Shown here: in pieces, positions 6,070-7,961 of the stretch
Layout of the letters: every line of letters starts with the position of its first letter
How positions within the stretch are numbered: position 1 is the stretch's first letter
NCBI GenBank assembly: GCA_903970315.1
Contig: CAJCIJ010000145.1
Span: forward strand, 1 to 7,961
Direction of reading: 5' to 3'
Origin: Actinomycetota bacterium
GTDB taxonomy: Bacteria; Actinomycetota; Thermoleophilia; Solirubrobacterales; Solirubrobacteraceae
Length of the DNA stretch: 7,961 bases
The notes under the pieces: generated by a model
Database searches by the model: none
Told to the model about the DNA's origin: nothing
The model's input: the letters and a program-made list of their open reading frames with translations, nothing else
Translations under genes and position numbers: made by a program

Positions 6070-6086
6070 GGCGAGTCCTCGCTTGA
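6039..6086 (+). CDS. possible 15-residue leader ORF coupled to the third glycosyltransferase
   Basis: An ATG at 6039 has a good ribosome binding site, AAGGGG at 6027-6032 with a 6-nt spacer. It opens a frame of 15 codons (MTSGPDNSRGRRVLA) whose TGA (6084-6086) overlaps the TTG start of the glycosyltransferase (6083-6085) as TTGA. The same frame has earlier ATGs at 5961 and 5922, which would give 41 and 54 residues but lack good binding sites. The third-position GC of that longer frame is lower than I would expect for real genes here, so a longer protein is unlikely. The stop/start overlap matches the coupling seen in the left operon. It may act as a translation-delivering leader rather than as a functional peptide. 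Confidence 0.33.
   Translation: MTSGPDNSRGRRVLA
6071..6082 (+). repeat. 12-bp palindrome GCGAG-TC-CTCGC abutting the TTG start
   Basis: Two 5-bp perfect arms around a TC centre end one base before the TTG at 6083. The only ribosome-binding-site-like word for that start, GGCGAG (6070-6075), makes up the left arm. If the right arm pairs with it in some larger fold, direct initiation at the TTG would be weak. The 2-nt centre is too tight for a simple hairpin without opening a pair or two. Confidence 0.4.
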
Positions 6087-7063
6087 GAGTCGCATTCGAC
6101 AGCCGGCCGGCCGGCGAGCAGGACGGCGTGGGCCGCTACTCGCGGTGTCTGCTCGCAGCCCTGCAAGCGACCGCCGATGTCGACGCCGAGATCGTCGAGT
6201 CACACCGTCCACGACGTGCCGACATCTACCACTCCCCGTGGCTGCAGGGTGCGGTGCTCCGTAGTCCCTGTCCCATGGTTGTGACGCTCCACGACCTCGT
6301 GCCACTGAAGCACCGCGCCGAGTATCTCCGGACGGGGATGCGGTTGCACCTGCGCTACCTCGCTGTCCAGCGCGCCGTTTCCGTGATCGTACCTACCGAG
6401 GCCGTCGCGCACGACGCCATGAATCGGCTGGGAATCGATCGCAGCCGCCTGGCAGTGATCCCCGAGGCTCCAGCCCCGTCCATGTACCCCCGCACCCCCG
6501 AGCAGGTCGCCACCGTGCGCCAGAGGCTTTCGCTCCCGGAGGAGTACCTGGTTTGGGTGGGCAACATGCGCCACCCCGACCCACGCCGGCAGGTCGCCAA
6601 GCTGGCAGCAGCCGCGCGCCAGCTGCCACTGGTCCTCGTCGGCCCCACTGGACCGTGGGCGCACCAGCTCAAGGACGTAACCCTCACCGGGGCAGTCTCC
6701 GACGACGAGCTCGCCGCCATCTACACCGGCGCACACGCCCTGGTTCTCCCCAGCAACGACGAGGGCTTCGGGTTGCCCACGGTCGAGGCGCTCGCGTGCT
6801 CCACCCCCGTGGTGGCGTTCGACGTGCCCGCGTTGCGCGAGGTGCTCGGAGACCGCGCAGCCTTCGTGGAGCCCGGCGACATCGACGCGCTCATGGAAGC
6901 CGCCATGGCCGCCACGCGCCCCGCGCCCAGCCCGCCAAGCTGGACCTGGGCCGACGCCGCGCGGGCAACGTGGACGACCTACCGGACCGCCATCCGTGAG
7001 GTCAGCGCGGGACGCACCCCCGCCGTCGGTCTCTGTCGCCCCCCTGTCGGCGCCGGTCTCTGA
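6083..7063 (+). CDS. GT4 family glycosyltransferase (mannosyltransferase-like)
   Basis: A 326-residue GT-B retaining glycosyltransferase, somewhat short for the family (usually 350-380). TTG 6083 is the start because it gives the canonical family opening MRVAFDSRPAGEQDGVGRYS, in which the G.GRY loop contacts the nucleotide sugar or acceptor. DIYHSPW and MVVTLHDLVPLKH complete the N-terminal domain. The C-terminal domain starts at about LVWVGNMRHPDPR, continues with LVLVGPTGPW and LTGAVSDDELAAIYTGAHALVLPS, and carries the EX7E motif as EGFGLPTVE (E227 and E235) followed by ALACSTPVVAFDVPALREVLG. This subfamily often uses GDP-mannose in O-antigen and exopolysaccharide synthesis, which is only suggestive here. 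It stands alone on the plus strand, convergent with the sugar transferase gene, and may be translated through coupling with the small leader frame described at 6039. Confidence 0.93.
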   Translation: MRVAFDSRPAGEQDGVGRYSRCLLAALQATADVDAEIVESHRPRRADIYHSPWLQGAVLRSPCPMVVTLHDLVPLKHRAEYLRTGMRLHLRYLAVQRAVSVIVPTEAVAHDAMNRLGIDRSRLAVIPEAPAPSMYPRTPEQVATVRQRLSLPEEYLVWVGNMRHPDPRRQVAKLAAAARQLPLVLVGPTGPWAHQLKDVTLTGAVSDDELAAIYTGAHALVLPSNDEGFGLPTVEALACSTPVVAFDVPALREVLGDRAAFVEPGDIDALMEAAMAATRPAPSPPSWTWADAARATWTTYRTAIREVSAGRTPAVGLCRPPVGAGL

Positions 7064-7112
7064 ACCGACCAATTTCGCGCTCGCGGCTCAGCCCGCGCCC
7101 CTGAGTCGGGAA

Positions 7113-7141
7113 GCAGGCGCCACTGCATACCAGGCGCCTGC
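7113..7141. terminator. 9-bp stem hairpin between convergent genes, candidate bidirectional terminator
   Basis: GCAGGCGCC (7113-7121) and GGCGCCTGC (7133-7141) are exact complements around an 11-nt loop. It sits 50 nt after the glycosyltransferase stop and 6 nt after the sugar transferase stop on the other strand. There is no U-tract on either strand, so it is not a classical intrinsic terminator, but T-less hairpins between convergent genes are common in GC-rich actinobacteria. The rest of the 83-bp interval shows nothing else. Confidence 0.55.
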
Positions 7142-7146
7142 CTGCG

Positions 7147-7961
7147 TCAGTAGGCGCCGCGTCGCGCCAGTACCGCAGGGATCGTCTTGGCCAGGATGGC
7201 CAGGTCCAGCGCCAGCGACCAGCGCTCCAGGTAGATGAAATCAAGGCGCACTAGGTCGTCGAAGCCAAGCTCCGAGCGCCCCGAGACCTGCCACAGGCCC
7301 GTCATGCCTGGGAGGACCAGATAGCGCTTGCGGTGCCAGTCGGCCAACAGATTGAAGTCGCGCTCCGGCAGCGGCCGTGGACCCACCAGCGACATCTCCC
7401 CGCGGAGCACATTGACGAGCTGAGGCAACTCGTCAAGCGAGAAGCGGCGCAAAAACCGGCCCACCGGCGTCAGGCGCGGATCGTCGCGGATCTTGAACAG
7501 CGCCCCCGATGCCTCGTTGAGCTCGTCAAGCTCCTGCTGGCGATCCTCGGCGTCGGCGTACATGGTCCTGAACTTCAAACACGCAAACGGGCGCTGGCCG
7601 ATGCCCGGCCGGATCGACCGGAACAGGACCGGCCCTCGTGACGAGATCTTGATCGCCACTGCCATGAGCACCAGCACTGGACTCAGAAGAATCAGAGCCG
7701 CCGTCGCCATCACCACATCGAAGCCACGCTTGAGCGCGAAGTCGATCCCCTCGAACACCGGCGGGCCGAGCTGAAAGAGCGGCACCGACTCCCCGGGCAC
7801 AAACTCGGCGCGCGTAATCAGAATGTCCATGGTCGACGGCGCAATGCACACCCGCACGCCCCTCTCGTGGCACCCGTCAACGAGCTCTACCGCGTCGGCC
7901 TGCGGGAACTCCGGGTCGGCGATGATCACCTCGTCAACCCTCTCGACCGCCAGGACATCGT
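7147..7961 (-). CDS. polyprenyl-phosphate sugar-1-phosphate transferase, N-terminus beyond window
   Basis: The C-terminal part of an initiating sugar transferase (bacterial sugar transferase family PF02397, WcaJ/WbaP-like), which moves a sugar-1-phosphate from a nucleotide sugar to undecaprenyl phosphate at the inner membrane. The frame runs to the window edge and reads DVLAVERVDEVIIADPEF there, the end of a CoA-binding-like Rossmann domain, so the GTG at 7929 is not the true start; an N-terminal membrane domain is expected beyond. Counting from that GTG, a hydrophobic helix spans about 70-94. Catalytic-domain motifs are KFRTM (119-123), SLDELPQLVNVLRGEMSLVG (164-183), GPRP (183-186) and PGMTGLWQVSGR (207-218). 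The protein ends ARRGAY, as in related actinobacterial enzymes. All core motifs are intact, so it should be active. The sugar (glucose, galactose or an N-acetyl sugar) cannot be read. It marks the locus as lipid-carrier-dependent glycan synthesis. Confidence 0.95.
   Translation of the reverse strand, partial: DVLAVERVDEVIIADPEFPQADAVELVDGCHERGVRVCIAPSTMDILITRAEFVPGESVPLFQLGPPVFEGIDFALKRGFDVVMATAALILLSPVLVLMAVAIKISSRGPVLFRSIRPGIGQRPFACLKFRTMYADAEDRQQELDELNEASGALFKIRDDPRLTPVGRFLRRFSLDELPQLVNVLRGEMSLVGPRPLPERDFNLLADWHRKRYLVLPGMTGLWQVSGRSELGFDDLVRLDFIYLERWSLALDLAILAKTIPAVLARRGAY

Larger units (their letters stand above)
5852..6082. promoter_or_regulatory. divergent intergenic region between methyltransferase and third glycosyltransferase
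   Basis: This 231-bp interval must hold the promoter of the minus-strand methyltransferase and probably one for the plus-strand glycosyltransferase. It is visibly less GC-rich than the genes and contains an AT-richer patch (CCAAACCTTTATCG, 5904-5917). I see no convincing -35/-10 pair on either strand. Next to the patch is a cluster of ATCG/CGAT words (5914-5928). Further right are an inverted repeat (5960-5979), an imperfect direct repeat (6002-6069) and a small palindrome at the TTG start. Its function as a promoter region is inferred from gene orientation. Confidence 0.5.

Noticed and set aside
5922..6086. 54-codon plus-strand frame in the divergent region as a real protein gene
   Set aside because: No binding site before ATG 5922, third-position GC about 72%, lower than I would expect for genes here, and no recognisable pattern. 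Only the terminal 15-codon part from ATG 6039 has a plausible initiation site.
5772..6305. 177-codon minus-strand frame across the divergent region
   Set aside because: It crosses the start of the plus-strand glycosyltransferase and the methyltransferase in the wrong frame, with Arg-rich low-complexity translation. Only its last 27 codons, from ATG 5855, are of interest as a possible overlapping frame.
6200..7072. 290-codon open frame on the minus strand over the third glycosyltransferase
   Set aside because: Gly/Arg/His-rich with no recognisable domain; the plus strand carries an intact GT4 enzyme with the EX7E motif.
1..7961. Mobile element, CRISPR array, tRNA, rRNA or defence system
   Set aside because: No transposase or integrase motif, no regularly spaced repeats and no tRNA-like cloverleaf were recognised; all sizeable genes are explained by polysaccharide synthesis.

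Overview
The window is a high-GC stretch (roughly 70% by eye) of a bacterial surface-polysaccharide (exopolysaccharide, capsule or O-antigen-like) biosynthesis locus. Protein features point to an actinobacterium, most likely class Thermoleophilia (Solirubrobacterales-like). These are the GTG/TTG starts, the 4-nt stop/start overlaps, the RGAY C-terminus of the sugar transferase, and a small secreted protein with a Cys...LP...EY...C pattern next to an O-antigen ligase-like gene. The taxonomic call is inference from remembered family resemblance, not from a search.

Left block (+ strand, 1-5074), probably one transcript: a GT4 glycosyltransferase missing its N-terminus at the window edge (1-1087); a second GT4 glycosyltransferase (1084-2295, GTGA overlap); a small secreted, C-terminally membrane-anchored protein (2328-2891); and a polytopic O-antigen ligase/polymerase-like protein with a C-terminal TPR-like region (2888-5074, GTGA overlap). 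A possible 23-residue Arg/Trp-rich peptide ORF (5079-5150) follows, overlapping three adjacent GGCGCC-centred palindromes.

Middle (- strand, 5216-5851): a class I SAM-dependent methyltransferase, convergent with the ligase gene. It is divergent from the next glycosyltransferase across a 231-bp region that holds a perfect inverted repeat, an imperfect direct repeat and a possible 15-codon leader ORF whose stop overlaps the downstream TTG start.

Right block: a third GT4 glycosyltransferase (+, 6083-7063), then a convergent hairpin (7113-7141), then the C-terminal part of a polyprenyl-phosphate sugar-1-phosphate transferase (-, 7147 to beyond the window end), which starts the lipid-linked repeat unit.

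Inferred pathway: the sugar transferase loads the first sugar phosphate on undecaprenyl phosphate, the three GT4 enzymes add further sugars, the methyltransferase may decorate a sugar or chain end, and the Wzy/WaaL-like membrane protein polymerises or transfers the product outside the membrane. No flippase or chain-length regulator lies in this window. I found no mobile element, CRISPR array, tRNA or rRNA. The genes are members of known families; the less ordinary points are the small secreted partner of the ligase and the structured leader of the third glycosyltransferase.
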